Source of the DNA: Dactylis glomerata
Lineage: Eukaryota; Streptophyta; Magnoliopsida; Poales; Poaceae
Assembly: GCA_007115705.1 (NCBI GenBank)
Contig: QXEO01000152.1
Coordinates: forward strand, 186,001 to 250,000
Length of the DNA stretch: 64,000 bases
Direction of reading: 5' to 3'
Made by a program: the position numbers and the translations under genes. Of the stretch, positions 33,342 to 45,768 are shown piece after piece (the first letter of the stretch is position 1; each line of letters starts with the position of its first letter). The notes under the pieces are model-generated. The model did no database searches, had not been told where the DNA came from, and saw only the letters and a program-made list of their open reading frames with translations.

Positions 33342-34322
33342 TCACTTGTAACAAGTGATTGTCGAGAGATCCTTCATAACCATCGGTTTGGAGTGGTGTT
33401 GTCCATTTCCTCCATTGGAATGTCCACTGCCTCCATTATGATTTCCATTGCCTCCAATATGATGATCATTGGAGTGGTTTCCATTGTTTCCACCATTGTG
33501 CCTATGGCCATTGAAGTTACCATTTCCATAGCCTTCAGAGAGGTGGAGTCTTTTATGGGAATGTCCAGTACGGGTCTTGCCATTGCTGTGCTTCCTCTTA
33601 CGGTTTTCCTCTTTTCTTATGTTGTTGTCCAGAGTAACCGCTTGGTCTAGCAGAGCCTGGTAGTTTGGAGCATAAGCTACTGACAGAGGTATCTTCAGTT
33701 CCCCTTTGAGTCCACAGAGAAACTTATCCTTCCTCTTGGCATCAGTATCGATGTCTTCTGGTGCATACCTTGACAGAGAGCAAAAGTCATCCATGTACTC
33801 CTTTAGTGTCCCGTCACCCTGCCTCAGAGTGCGAAACTCATCTTTCTTTAGATTCATAATGCCCATGGAGATATGAGCATTACGAAAGCCTTCCCTGAAG
33901 GAATCCCAGTCCAGACCTTCAATTGGATTGGTGACTTGGTAAGTATCCCACCACATTGCTGTTGGTCCCTCTAGCAGGTGGGTAGTGAATCTATTCTTTT
34001 TAGCATCTGTGCACTCACAGGTAACTAAGTCCTTACTGACTGAACGTAGCCAGTCATCAGCCACTATTGGGTCTGTGGCAGATGAAAACTTATTGGGTCT
34101 TAGCTTCAGAAAATGAGCTAGTCGGTCCACTTGAGGTGGGGGTGGTGGATTGTTGTTGTTGTTGTTCATGAGGTTGGTGCTTGCTTGGATGAATTGGGTC
34201 ATCATCTGCATGAGCTGGGCTTGACCTGTGGCTAATTGTTGGACCACATCATAGAGGTTGTTGATGTTGTTGTCGTTGTTGTTGCTGCTGTTGTTGTTAT
34301 TGTTTTCACGGCGAGGCATCAT
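33342..34322 (-). pseudogene. Gag of the long-LTR gypsy element, nonsense codon in the zinc knuckle
   Basis: A 326-codon frame from 34322. Asn-rich N-terminus (CAA/AAC microsatellite), PPPPP linker, then a retrotransposon Gag capsid domain (ADDWLRSVSKDL near residue 87, WWDTYQ, 'DSFREGFRNAHI', 'YMDDFCSLSRYAP'). A basic segment (RKEENRKRKHSNGK) and a Gly/Asn/His-rich stretch follow. The frame ends in TGA at 33342, exactly where the second cysteine of the CCHC knuckle should be. The remaining knuckle residues (GHYADKC) are still readable beyond the stop. One substitution therefore removes the nucleic-acid-binding end. Confidence 0.85.
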
Positions 34323-34940
34323 CTAAGGTGGTTTTAGCAAAGGTGAGTAATATATAGATAGAACTAAAGAAGAAAATTTTCCTACCCAGGCATAAACAAC
34401 AAAGCATGCAACAAACAAACATAAACCAAACAATCATTGAAAAATCTTTTTGATAAGTTTTGGAAAAACACGCTAACAAAATAATATGGTCATACACCAA
34501 TTTTGTATGATCATAGAAGCATCTAAAAATCGTTGGTTCTATAAACTAGAATCTTGGTGGTCTATTCTATTATAGTTTCATTATTCCATTTCTTATTTCC
34601 ACTTCCCCAATGCATCGTTGGTGTTGGGCAACCTTCATATCTACATTTCCTCGAGCTCTTTGTTGGTCTTCAATGTAGTTCTTCATGTTGGATCAAGGTC
34701 AACCTATGAAGTAGAAGTCTTATTCTTCTGGCACATTGTGTTCTTCTGTCCTTTCTTGATGGTTCTGAGAGTTGGGTCATCTAAGGGAATCATTTGAAAA
34801 TGAAGCAGGGGAGAAATACAAGGAGTTTCAAGATGCAAACATTCTTTTTAAATAGAAGTAAGATGAGATAGAGATTTTTATCCTAGGGTCTTCCTATCTC
34901 TAATTCCAAACCTAGGGTCTCAATCCTACAGGCAACACTA

Positions 34941-34953
34941 TGCTCTGATACCA
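34941..34953 (-). other. Primer-binding site of the long-LTR element (initiator tRNA-Met)
   Basis: On the minus strand TGGTATCAGAGCA starts 3 nt after the LTR end at 34957, the standard plant tRNA-iMet site. It fixes the orientation of the element. Confidence 0.95.
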
Positions 34954-34956
34954 TTC

Positions 34957-37900
34957 TGTAACGCCCCGCCTTTAACTAAAGACAGAACTCCTGTGTTAAG
35001 TGCCATTCCTTGGATAAGTAGGTAGCACTACAGTACAAAATAAGTAATCATTGCAATAGCATCAATATTACAACGTAAATCCAGTTACATAGGTCTTCAA
35101 CCTTACGAGTACACAACATAAAGCATAGTTGCAGTGAGCCTCCATTCTTCATCACGTGCCATAGGCAGACATGTTGGAATGTAGTCTCGAGATCCTACTC
35201 CTGGTTCCTTACTCGAAATAAAACCTGCACATTTGAATATGCAGCCCCAGAGGGGTCAGTACAATGATGTAATGGCAAATGACACATATTTGGTGGCTGT
35301 TGTGAAAAAGCTATCTACATGATATTTGGCTAGTGCATCTCAAAGGCTGAATTGCATAAAGCAAGTTTTATCCTATCAAAACATTTTTAAAACACTTAGA
35401 TTTTTCTTTAAGGTCAAGGTAACCCCCAGATAATAACCACCACACAAACCTTGGGTTGATAGCCAAGTTGTGTAGCTCTGGGTAGTAACTCAACAAAACA
35501 CGAATAACTCTCAGGTGATAACCACCACATACCATGGGTTGATTGCCAGGTATATGGCCCTGAGTAGCTTGGTTCAATTAAAGCCCCAAGATAACCCTTA
35601 GGTGATAACCACTACACAAGTCCTGAGTTGATAGTCAGGTGTGTAGCCCTAAGTAGCTGGTCTCAGGATTGGTGAGGACCCTTAGGTGATAACCACCACA
35701 CATGTCCTGAGTTGATAGTCAGGTGTGTAGCCCTAAGTAGTCACTATTCAAGTTTTAATTATTCTGAAATGGTGATGAGACTCCTTTCGCGCGACATGTC
35801 CTCTCTCTGTTCCTAGGTACAACCAATACAAAGTACTCTCAGGTGATAACCACCACACATGTCCTGGGTTGATAGCCAGGTGTGTAGCCCTGAGTTGTGT
35901 ACTCTCAGGTGATAACCACCACACATGTCCTGGGTTGATAGCCAGGTGTGTATCCCTGAGTAGCCACAAGATTGCACCCAGGTGGTTCATTAGGTTATTA
36001 ATTTTCATCTTTACAAATCATACACAGCATGCCATTGGCAACATCATTCTCACAAATTTGATATTCAATCCTAGCAAGGTAGAGTTTGAGGGATAGTTTC
36101 ACACTACTAGGATCTAAGCATTTGCAAAGTCTTTTCAATTGAAAACATTAGAACACCTATCATGCATACTACATTAAAAACACTAATGCAGTATTTGAAA
36201 AGTAGGTCAAGAATGTGTGTCCCTTGCCTTTTTGAAGCTCACGACGTTTCACTTCTCTCAACTAAGCACGTAGCTCTTCGCACAAACTATAGCACAGAAA
36301 TAACATAACATAAACATATCATTCAAACACAAGCAAACAAATCAAACAATTGAAAAGTGTTTGTTCGCCAATTTAGTTTTATTGAGATGTTATGACAAGA
36401 GAAATATGGCAAAGGATCATGATTTGTGGGATATGGATTGGAGAGCTTAGCTGGGGAAGATCAATATGATTTGAGAGAGAATTGGATTAGGCATAATATA
36501 ATTGATGGAGTTTTTATGCTTTATTAAAGCATATAAGAGTTTTAGGAATAGCTCATGTGAAATAAATTACACAAGAGTCAATTTGTGCAACTACAACACT
36601 ATTGAGTAAATGTGACAACAATTACTCTTGAATAGCATCTATTGCACTTAGGAACTAGGCTAGGTTTTAAGAATGCTTGAACAACTCAATTAGCACATTT
36701 GCAAGTTGAATAGTTCAGTACATGTGAACAAAACTAGGTAGGCATTGGATTGGATATGAATGACTGATATTTGAGGACATGGCTCAAATGGTTCATTGAT
36801 CAAAATGGTGTATAACACATACTATGGTATGGGTTATAACAACTCCACATTAATAGAACCTAAGTTTGAGATGAATTCATATTCTACTCAAGTAGCACAA
36901 TTGCAACTTGAATATATATATGAATTAGACAAAAGTATAAGGAGTGAGATCTTTATGCTTTATCAAAGCATATTGAATCTTGGAATATCTCATGTGGGTA
37001 AATCACATAAGAGGCAAAATAGTGCAATAGCAATACTATCGAATAAGTGTGACAACAATTATTCTTAAATAGTATATATTACACTTAAGCTTAGGCTAGG
37101 ATTCTTATAACATTGGAGTACTCAATTAACTCAAATGTAAATTGAATAGTTCAATGCAAGGCTAAGATTGAGTAGACATGAATAAATGGCTATAGGTAAA
37201 GGATATGTATAGATGATGTTTGAAAACATTGGCTTAAGGTTCCTAATGAGTAAATGGGATTGGGTTAAGTACTATGATGTTGATTTGGTCAATACCATAG
37301 TAGCAAAGGTAGAAAATAAGATTGAAAGTATCACACTTTACTCAAATGACACATTTGTAATTTGAATAAGTGGGTACTATACAAGATAGGTCTAAGTAGA
37401 TATGATCTTGATCAAGATGTTGTTTAGACAACAATGATGGCTAGGTATGATTATAGGATTTGCTATGGTAGATGGAAACATTTCAGAACAGGAATAGATT
37501 TATTCTTATAATGGAAATTACTCAAATCCTCATATTAGAATTTGAATAATTGCGAAATGGTTCAAACAAATATGAGAATGATGCTGATGGATAGCTTGCA
37601 GTAAAACAAAGCTACTGCAATTGGAATCACTCTAAAATGAGTTATAGAATTTGAATTATCACCAAAATAGTGATTTGGACAAATTTGAATGCACAAAGTG
37701 TGTGCACATATCAACTTTGGATTTTCTTGATTCTATGATGTTCTACAAGATCAGAGGATTCCAAAGACTACAAATTCGTAATTTTTGGATGTACAGAACT
37801 AAAGATATGATTTAAATAAGCTGACAGAAGGTTTGATTCCAATTTGAAAATAGTTTCAAATTGAACCCATAAAATATGAAGTTTTATTGTTCTACTGGAT

Positions 37901-39321
37901 TCTATAAGTCTCAAGGATTCCAATGGTATATCATTTGTTATTTTTGGACCTACAGATCAAAAGATATGGATTTTGCAAGATTGGGATCAAATCTGGTTTG
38001 AAATTCTAATTCGAAATTGGTTTTTAACAGAGGGCTGCCACGTGGTCTATTCTGATTGGCCCGTACCCCTTCGGGTGGATCAGGGATTTCGGCCATCGGA
38101 TTAAAATAGGATGGACGCACCAGATCTGGGGGGGTACCATTTCAAATAAGTGATCTAATCCTACCCTTAGGATCCAGATCCGATGGCTACAGAAGAAAGA
38201 GGAGGGAGATCTCACCTCGGCTAGGGTTCCGGCGTGAAATTGTCGGCGAGGCGTGCAGGGGGTCGATGGCGGTGGCGTTCTGGTCACCTCTGATGCTAGG
38301 GAGAGGATGGATGGGGATCAGCGCGTCGCGGCAGAGTCCGGGGCGTGGTCGTTGTGGTCATTTGCATCTAGAAGCGGCTCGGAGGGTCGGCTGGAGTCAC
38401 CGTGGCTCTGGAAAGCTTCGGTTGAGCACCCCTGGGTAGATTTGCAAGGTAATCGGATGAATGGATGGCATTAGAGGATGCGCAAGAGAATTAGAAGGAG
38501 AATATGACAAGAGAGAGGGGCGTGGGATCACCTGTGGTCGCCGGATTCGAGCGGAACGCTCGCAGATGCTGCGGACTCCGGTGAGGAATTCTGCTGGCCT
38601 AGCGGCGTCTCGTGTAGGAGGACAAAAGGGAGATGGGGGAGGAGGCCACGGGCTACTTATAGGCATGGGCGCGGGGAAGAAACGGCCGGGCATTTATGGG
38701 AATTGAAGAGGGTAGTAACTGCGGCCGTTGCTGAGTCCAGAGAGAGAGATCAATGGAGAAGAAGCTGCCGATAGGTGGTTCCCATCGGGCAGCGAGAGAG
38801 AGAGGGAAGAGTGTACCGATTTGGGGAAACCCGGGGTGGGCCGTGGGCCGATTCTGATGCCGGGCCAGATGGGTTCCTCGGGGCCCTTTTCTATTTTTAT
38901 TTTCTTTTCTTCTTTTCTTTTTCTGTTTTTCTTATTTCTTTTGTATCTTTTGCAAAAATGCTTCAAATCAATTCAATCCAGTTTCTAAAATTTTACAAAA
39001 TTCACAGCAAGGTTTTAAACCCACATCAAACATGTTTTCAGAACCAAAACAGGGTTTCTAATAAAAGATCTTAATTAAGCCTAATGGCTTTGCTTGCATA
39101 AAACTGAATAGGGTTTGAATAAGGAATGGAAAGTAGTATTTGGATACTTGATCTTCCTCAAAGAAGTTCTTCTAGAAAATAATAGAAAGTTTGAAATAGC
39201 TTTCTAATAAAGCTTTCAAATAGACTCAAAAAGTTTTAAATCCCTGTGAATTTCCAATCAATGCACTCAAAACAAAAGCAAAAATTTCCCCCAAAAATTG
39301 ATAAAATCTTAGGATGTTACA
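34957..39321 (-). repeat. 5' LTR (in element orientation) of the long-LTR gypsy element
   Basis: TGTAACATCCTAAG starts at 39321 on the minus strand. It has the same organisation as the left copy, including the minisatellite array at 35425-35965. Substitutions are clustered in the first 400 bp from 34957 and sparse elsewhere. Confidence 0.95.
35425..35965. repeat. Minisatellite array in the long LTR, right copy
   Basis: Same unit and same copy number as 27715-28265, so the array existed before insertion and has not changed length since. Confidence 0.85.
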
Positions 39322-39326
39322 ATTCA

Positions 39327-40041
39327 TATGCTCGAGCACATATGCTTTGTTTACATTACACACTTTGCTTAATGCAATTATCTGTTGTTCGCAACTTAAT
39401 ACTCATGGGGTGTTCAGACGATATCCCCGTGAGTGGATTATTAGTCATAGATGTAGTTGGATGGCGGTCTATGTATCTTGTTGTAATGCCCAGAGTAAAT
39501 CTCATAGTGATCCTCTCATCATATGCACATTGTCTTTATTCTATCAATTGCCCAACTATAATTTGTTTACCCAGCATGTATTATTTTATCTTATGGAGAG
39601 ACACCACTAGTGGACTGTGGACCCCGGTCCTATTCCCTTTATATTGCTATCACATGTTTACTTTACTCGCACTATTTACTTTACTCACATACTATTATCA
39701 CTTTCCACTCGATACGCTCATACCCTTTGTTTCAAGCAAACCGGTGAGATTGACAACCTCATCGTAAGTTGGGAACAAAGTATTTGGTTGTGTTGTGTGC
39801 AGGTTCCACGTTGCCGCTCGCAAAGCAAAGCTTGGACGAGGCGCCCTATAAATTGTCTGGAGCTGTCGTGAATCTAGCGGGCATCACCTTCAGTCGTTTG
39901 TTTGCCTCCTACTGGATTGATAACCTTGGTTTCTTACTGAGGGAAAAACTTGCTGCTGTATTCATCACACCTTGCTCTTGGGGTTTTCCAACTGGCCGGT
40001 CATTTACTTCATTAATTTCACACACCATCACTGCGCCATCA
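39327..40041 (+). repeat. LTR3 of A2, second part
   Basis: It resumes after the long-LTR element with TATGCTCGAGCACATATG and ends ...TGCGCCATCA. The target duplication CTATG of A2 follows at once. Confidence 0.9.
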
Positions 40042-40046
40042 CTATG

Positions 40047-41161
40047 CATGATTATGGCCGTTATTGCTCTCTTAGTTGGTCGCTCCCAGTCTTTTGCTAT
40101 CCCTCATTTTGTACTGATTATGAGCACTACTCGTGCATCCAACTCCTAAAAATCAAGTTATTCTAATGTGTCCACTATAAATTCCTATGCATGGTATTTG
40201 CAAGCCATTCCAAGTAAATTTTCATGTGCTACCTTTCAAAAAACCTTCAAAATACTTCTTATTTTGTGACACTGTTTTCAGCTCATGGGGACATAGTGGT
40301 CGGATTTGCTATCTTCCATATTGTTTTATTCCAAAAGAAAAAAGAGGAAAAAAGAAAAGAAAAAAAGGCACTCCTCCATGGTATGTGAATGTTGGTGGGT
40401 AGCCGATGGAATCGGTTAGCCATGATTTGAGAAAGGAAAAAAGGTGGGGAGGAGTGCAAAGCTTTATAAAAGAGCACAAAAAGTGGAAATCTCTCTCAAA
40501 AACTTGCTTCATTTTTGTATGGAAGATAGTAAGAACCCCATTGCCAGTCAGTGACAAAGACAACCACCTCTCAAAACCCAATTTTTTATCTCTTTGTTTT
40601 ACAAATGAAAAGCTCTAGCACATGTTTAATCACTGCTTCCCTCTGCGAAGGGCCTTTCTTTTACTTTTATGTTGAGTCACCACTTTCTATCTTTATGCAC
40701 CGTCTAAGAGAGCATAGCTGTCATTCTGAGTTTAATGTGCATAGTCCCAAAGTTTATCATTGATTGATTCATGATTTTGGTTTCACTTTTTCCTAAATTA
40801 TTTGTATCTAGTCGTCCTCTTAAACTTGAAAGTGTCCTATGCATTTATGTTTTGCTATCTCATGAAGGACAAGCTGAAAACCATTTGCTATGTTTTTCCA
40901 TATGATTTGAATACACGTTTGACTTTCATTGTTTCATTTTCATGATCTTTCATTTGTATTCTTTTTCATGTTATAACATGGTTGCTAAGTTTCTTCTATC
41001 AAGATTATGTCTTTCATGCACATGTTTTAAGTTCTTTTGATCCCAACTCTCGATGCTTTATATAGATGATCAAGATTGTGTTGGTGCGTGTCACCTCAAA
41101 AATTATTCTTTTGTTATCACTTACCTACTCGAGGATGAGCAGGAGTTAAGCTTGGGGATAC
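40047..41161 (+). other. 3' non-coding internal region of A1, last part
   Basis: It continues the sequence broken at 20678 ('gcatgattatggccgttatt') and aligns with the end of the C internal region. It ends in a purine tract (GCTTGGGGATAC) next to LTR4. No gene. Confidence 0.75.
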
Positions 41162-42795
41162 TAATACGTCTCAAACGTATCTATAATTTTTTATGCTCCA
41201 TGCTTGTTCTTATACCATTTGCTTAGTGTTTCGTTACACTTCATGGCATTTTTATGCATTTTCCGAGACTAACCTATTAACAAGATGCCACCGTGCTAGT
41301 TCCCTATTTTCTGCTGTTTTTGTGTTTCAGAAAAGTTACACAGGAAATATTCTCGGAATTGGACGAAACAAAAGCCAAACATCCAGATATTTACCGAAGC
41401 TTCCAAAAGTCCGAAGAGGAGATGGAGTGGGGCCACAGGGCGGCCAAACCACCAGGGGACATGGCCTGCCCCTGGCCTGCGCCCACCTGTGGTGAGGGCC
41501 CCCTGGCCCACCTCTGGCGCCGCCCCTTCGCCTATAAAGACCCCCTGATGAGAAAAACCTAAGGACCCGATCAATTTTCCAGAAACACATCGCGATCCAC
41601 CGCTGTCATCGACCCAAGATCGGGAGGGTCTAGAAGCTCTTCCCGGCATCCTGCCGGAGAGGGGAATCGCCACCGGAGGTCTTCTTCATCGCCATGCTTG
41701 CCTCCGGCGTGATGAGTGAGTAGTCTACCTTGGACTATGGGTCCATAGTAGTAGCTAGATGGTTGTCTTCTCTACCATGTGCTTCATGTTTAGATCTCGT
41801 GAGCTGCCTTACATGATCGAGATCATCTTTGTGTAATTCTACATGTTGTGTTTGTTGGGATCCGATGAATATTGGTGTTATGTTAAGTTGATGTGCTGAA
41901 TATTATCTTATGTTATCTCTATGTTGTTTATGATCTTGCATGCTCTCCGTTGTTAGTAGCTATCTTGGCCAAGTAGATACTAGTGACTCCAAGAGGGGGT
42001 ATTTATGCTCGATAGTTGGGTTCATGCCTCTATTTAATCTGGGGGAGTGACAGAAACCTCTAAGGTTGTAGATGTGTTGTTGCCACTAGGGAGAAAACAA
42101 CATTCTTGTGTCCAAGAACATTCGTTTTGTTTACATTACACACTTTGTTTAATGCAGTTATCTATTGTTTGCAACTTAATACTCGTGGGGTGTTCAGACG
42201 ATATCCCCATGGGTGGATTAATAGTCATAGATGCAGTTGGATGGCGGTCTATGTATTTTGTTCTAATGCCCAGAGTAAATCTCATAGTGATCCTCGTGAC
42301 ATATGCATGTTATCTTTATTCTATCAATTGCCCAACTGTAATTTGTTTACCCAGCATATTTTTATTTATCTTATGGAGAGACACCACTAGTGAACTGTGG
42401 ACCCCGGTCCAACTTCCTTTACATTGTTACACCGTTTTACTATTACTCGCACTGTTTACTTTCTCGCATACTACTACTGTTTTCCACTCGATACGCTCAT
42501 ACCTTTGTTTACAGCAAACCGGTGAGATTCACAACCTCATTGTAAGTTGGGAGCAAAGTTATTGGTTGTGTTGTTTGCAGGTTTCGCGTTGGCTACTAGT
42601 TGAAGACGCACCAACAAGAGTTGTAAATGGCGCCCTTGCTGGAGTGTCACGAAGCTAGCAAGCATCGCCTTCTCAAGTTTGGCTTTTTCCTACTGGATCA
42701 ACAAACCTCGGTTTCTTACTGAGGGAATACTTGCTACGGTGCTTATCATACCTTCCTCTTGGGGTTCCCAACTAGGTGGTTATCTGCCCGCATCA
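41162..42795 (+). repeat. LTR4: 3' LTR of A1
   Basis: It begins TAATACGTCTC (the TG terminus mutated to TA) and ends ...GCCCGCATCA at 42795, exactly where the CACTA transposase reading frame resumes. Hairpin at about 41448-41496, TATA box at 41533-41539. Confidence 0.85.
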
Positions 42796-43316
42796 ATGCT
42801 TCCTTCTGGCCTAGCACGGTTATAAACATATTTCTTTAAGACTCCCATGAACCTCTCGGAGGGGAACATATTGTGTAGAAACACAGGACCGAGAATTCTA
42901 ATCTCTTCGACTAGGTGAACTAGGAGGTGTGTCATTATATTGAAGAAGGATGGCGGGAACAACAACTCGAAGCTGACCAGACATTGGACCACATCAATCT
43001 GTAACCCTGATAGACTTTCTCGATCGATTACCTTCTGAGAAATTGCATTGAGGAATGCACATACGTTCATAATTGCCAGGCGAACATTTGCCGGTAGAAT
43101 TCCCCTCAATGCAACCAGAAGCAATTGTGTCATAAGCACGTGGCAGTCATGAGACTTTAGGTTTTGGAATTTTTTGTCTTTCATATTTACGATTCCCTTT
43201 ATATTCGACGTGAAGCCAATCGGGACCTTGATTCTGAAAAGGACTTCAAAGAAGATTTCCTTCTCTTCCTTGGTAAGAGCGTAGCTGGCACGCCCTTGAA
43301 ACTGCCCTGGATGCAT
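42796..43316 (-). pseudogene. CACTA transposase, DUF4218 part, cut by A1
   Basis: The minus-strand frame encodes DUF4218 features: 'KSHDCHVLMTQLLLVALRGI', 'FFNIMTHLLVHLVEEIRILG', 'MFPSERFMGVLKKYV', and NRARPEGSI just before the junction at 42796. The last four residues before the stop come from LTR4. This domain accompanies TNP2 in plant CACTA transposases. Confidence 0.85.
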
Positions 43317-43322
43317 GTCGTC

Positions 43323-44697
43323 TCATCGTTTATGATGTTCCTGGTCCTCCCGTCCTTCCGGTGTATCTTTTGACTTCCCATACAAGCCCAGGAAGCCTAG
43401 AATATTCACGCAGAGATTCTTCGTCAGGTGCATCATGTCGATTGTGGAGTAGACCTCATGGACTTCCCAATAGGGTAGCTCCCAAAATATAGATTTCTTC
43501 TTCCACATGGGTGTGCGCTTATCAGGGCTGTTAGGAACAGGTTGGTTGCCAGGACCCTTTCCAAAGATTACTTTTAAATCTTTGACCATATCAAATACTT
43601 CAGCACCAGTACGGGTGAGAGGCTTCCCCCGGGTTTCTGCCTTGCCATTGAAATGGTTGCCTTTTTTCTTTAAGGGATGCTTGGGCAGAAGAAAACAACA
43701 ATTGTGCGGGTACACATTCTTCCTACATTTGTCCAGATATATACTTTCTGTCTGATCCAAATAGTGTGTGCATGCATTATATCCCTTGTTTGACTGTCCT
43801 AAAATGTTACTAAGAGTAGGCCAATCATTGATGGTTACGAAAAGCAACACTCAAAGGTCAAATTCCTCTTGTTTGTGCTCGTCCCACACACGTACACCTG
43901 GTTCAGCTCACAGCTATAAAATTTCATCAACTAATGACCTTAGGTACACATCAATGTCATTGCCGGGTTGCTTTGGACCTTGGATAAGCACTGGCATCAT
44001 AATAAACTTCCGCTTCATGCACAACCAAGGAGGAAGGTTGTAGATACATAGAGTAACGGGCCAGGTGCTGTGACTGCAACTCTGCTCCCCAAAAGAATTC
44101 ATGCCATCTGTACTTAGACCAAACCATAATTTCCTTGTATCACTTGCGGATCTCGGGAACTCTCTCTCGATTTTTCTCCACTGCCGACCATCAATGGAGT
44201 GCCTCAACTTGCCGTCTTTCATATGATCTTCCATGTATCATCCCAACAACTTCACATGCTCTTTATTTCTGAACAGACGTTTCAACCGTGGTATTATAGG
44301 AGCATACCACATCACCTTGGCAGGAACCCTCTTCATGGGTGGCTCGCCCTCAATATCACCAGGGTCATCTTTTCTGATCTTATACCGCAATGCAGTGCAT
44401 ACTGGGCATTTATCCATATTCTCGTACTTCTCACCACGGTAGAGGATGCAGTCATTAGGGCATGCATGTATCTTCGTCTAATCCTAGAGGGCAGACAAGC
44501 TTCTTTGCTTCGTACGTGCTGGCGGGCAATTCGTTCTTTCTTGGAAGCATCTTCTTCATCAGTACCAGCAACTTTTCAAATGATGAGTCAGTCACACTGG
44601 TCTCTGCCTTCCACTTCAGCAATTCCAGTGAGCTACCCAGCTTCTTCTGGCCATCTTCACAAGTTGGGTACAACAATTTGTTGTGGTCCTGTAACAT
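43323..44697 (-). pseudogene. CACTA TNP2 transposase domain, frame-broken
   Basis: Consecutive minus-strand frames (44697-44455, 44234-43914, 43850-43323) together give a TNP2-type transposase: 'CILYRGEKYENMDKCPVC', 'RWFGLSTDGMN'-like motif (KLWFGLSTDGMNSFG near 44110), 'DIDVYLRSLVDE', 'CCFLLPKHPLKKKGNHFNG' and 'STIDMMHLTKNLCVNILGFLG'. At least three stops or frame changes separate the pieces, so no functional enzyme could be made. Confidence 0.8.
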
Positions 44698-44706
44698 CTG
44701 ATCGAA

Positions 44707-45174
44707 CTACAACCTCTCCTTTTCTGTGTCGCAACCTTGCTGTGCATCAGAAATGACCCGACCAAGATCATTAGCGGGCTCATCTGGTGCCCGTTCTTCA
44801 CCCTGACCTTCTTCTTGATTGTTTTCCATTGCGGTATCAGCATACTCAGGGAACATAGATCGGTAGTTGTCATCATCGTTCTCTTCTTCATCGTCATCTT
44901 CCATCATAACCCCTCTTTCTCCGTGCTTGGTCCAAACATTATAGCCAGACATAAAACCGGACCGAAGCAGGTGGCTCTGAATGACTCTTGAGGAAGTGTG
45001 ATTCTTCTCATTCTGACATTCAACACATGGACAAAGCATAAAGCCACCACCATACTTGTTCGCCTCGGCCGCATCACAAAAAGAATGCACGCCTTCTCTG
45101 TAAGCAGATGTGCGTCGATCACCGTACATCCATGGATGGCTCATCTGCGTCATACAACAGTATATCAAACACAA
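44707..45174 (-). pseudogene. N-terminal part of CACTA transposase (Transpos_assoc domain)
   Basis: A 155-codon frame with 'HPWMYGDRRTSAYREGVHSF', the C-x-C-x2-C motif MLCPCVEC and 'VIQSHLLRSGFMSGYNVWT' (Transpos_assoc domain), followed by an acidic linker (MEDDDEEENDDD). It stops at 44707, just before the TNP2 frame, which continues in another phase. Confidence 0.8.
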
Positions 45175-45529
45175 TCACGATCCTAAAATTATTACCGCAC
45201 GGTCTAAACGTGAAAATATAGTTGCGAACCATTTAGAACAAGTGGAATTAAAGAGGGAGAGGCTTAAGCGTGGCTCGGGCATCTCATATCGTAGTTGTGT
45301 TTGGTGAACTTAAGTGGCATCGCTCTAACACACATTTCAACAAACACCTCTAGTGCATAGGAATAAAATACAAAACTAGCACAAACCCATACTCCTCCAT
45401 CCAAGAAAAATACAAGGGAGAGGGGAGAGGGGCTGCGGCCATATATATAGGCAGAAGCCTTTAATCCCAGTTTGAGACACAAACCGAGACTAAATGGGGT
45501 GCACATGCGGGCCGCTCACCGCATTGCCC

Positions 45530-45699
45530 TTTAATCCCGGTTTGTGTCTCAGACCGGGACTAAAGGGTAGTAACGGACTGGGACTAAAGGCTGCCATGTG
45601 GGTGGACGAATTTGGGGCGACGTGGCCAAGCCTTTAGTCCCGGCCCAGATAACGGCTGGGACTAAAGGGGCCTGACCAAAGACCCGTTTTCCACTAGTG
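45530..45699. repeat. CACTA terminal and subterminal inverted repeats
   Basis: Several copies of TTTAGTCCCGG and its inverse CCGGGACTAAAG form hairpins before the CACTAGTGG terminus. These are typical transposase-binding subterminal repeats of cereal CACTA elements. Confidence 0.85.
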
Positions 45700-45768
45700 C
45701 TTGTGCGTATACAAATGAACTTATGATGACCCTATCCTATATATGGTGATCTTTCTAGAATGAGTTCA

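Larger units (their letters stand above)
27257..39321 (-). mobile_element. Gypsy element with ~4.4 kb LTRs, non-autonomous (LARD-like)
   Basis: Two direct copies of 4369 bp (27257-31625) and 4365 bp (34957-39321) have TGTAA.../...TTACA ends. They flank a 3.3-kb internal domain and are bounded by a perfect target duplication ATTCA (27252-27256, 39322-39326). Minus orientation is shown by the primer site TGGTATCAGAGCA (34953-34941), the gag frame and the polypurine tract. There is no protease, reverse transcriptase or integrase; instead a second ORF of 297 codons occupies the pol position. LTR and internal sizes resemble the large retrotransposon derivatives (LARDs) described from Triticeae, but identity with a named family was not tested. 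LTR divergence by eye is about 1-3%. Confidence 0.9.
20679..40041 (+). mobile_element. Athila-type non-autonomous element A2, inserted in A1
   Basis: LTR2 (20679-22340), primer site, gag-protease ORF, 3' internal region, polypurine tract and LTR3 (26312-27256 plus 39327-40041, split by the long-LTR element). A perfect 5-bp target duplication CTATG lies at 20674-20678 and 40042-40046, so A2 is a complete insertion into the 3' internal region of A1. The LTRs (about 1662 and 1660 bp) differ by roughly 5% over the first 230 bp by eye, making it older than the elements nested inside it. It lacks reverse transcriptase and integrase. Confidence 0.9.
11766..42795 (+). mobile_element. Athila-type non-autonomous element A1 (with nested insertions)
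   Basis: The element is split by two insertions. Its parts are LTR1 (11766-13353), primer site, gag-protease frame, 3' internal region (14382-15393, resumed 20246-20673 and 40047-41161) and LTR4 (41162-42795). A Mutator-like element occupies 15394-20236 and element A2 occupies 20679-40041. Removing both, with one copy of each target duplication, restores a continuous internal region of about 4 kb that aligns with that of A2. There is no reverse transcriptase or integrase. It sits within the CACTA transposase gene to its right. The expected left target duplication was lost when element B removed the first ~31 bp of LTR1. Confidence 0.8.
42796..45699 (-). mobile_element. CACTA (En/Spm) transposon, truncated by A1
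   Basis: The outer end at 45699 reads CACTAGTGGAAAACGGGTC on the minus strand, a CACTA terminus, followed by subterminal inverted motifs built on TTTAGTCCCGG/CCGGGACTAAA (45530-45680). Minus-strand frames encode a transposase with the order Transpos_assoc domain, TNP2 domain, DUF4218. The other end is lost beyond A1. It lies in Athila-type pol sequence on its right; a 3-bp target duplication could not be checked. Confidence 0.9.

Noticed and set aside
40030..40050. Deletion joining an LTR to internal sequence
   Set aside because: The LTR ends properly in CATCA and is followed by the A2 target duplication, so no deletion is needed.
11766..42795. Tandem array of four LTRs sharing internal regions by unequal recombination
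   Set aside because: The CTATG target duplication at 20674 and 40042, and the continuity of A1 sequence across it, show that A2 is a simple insertion into A1.
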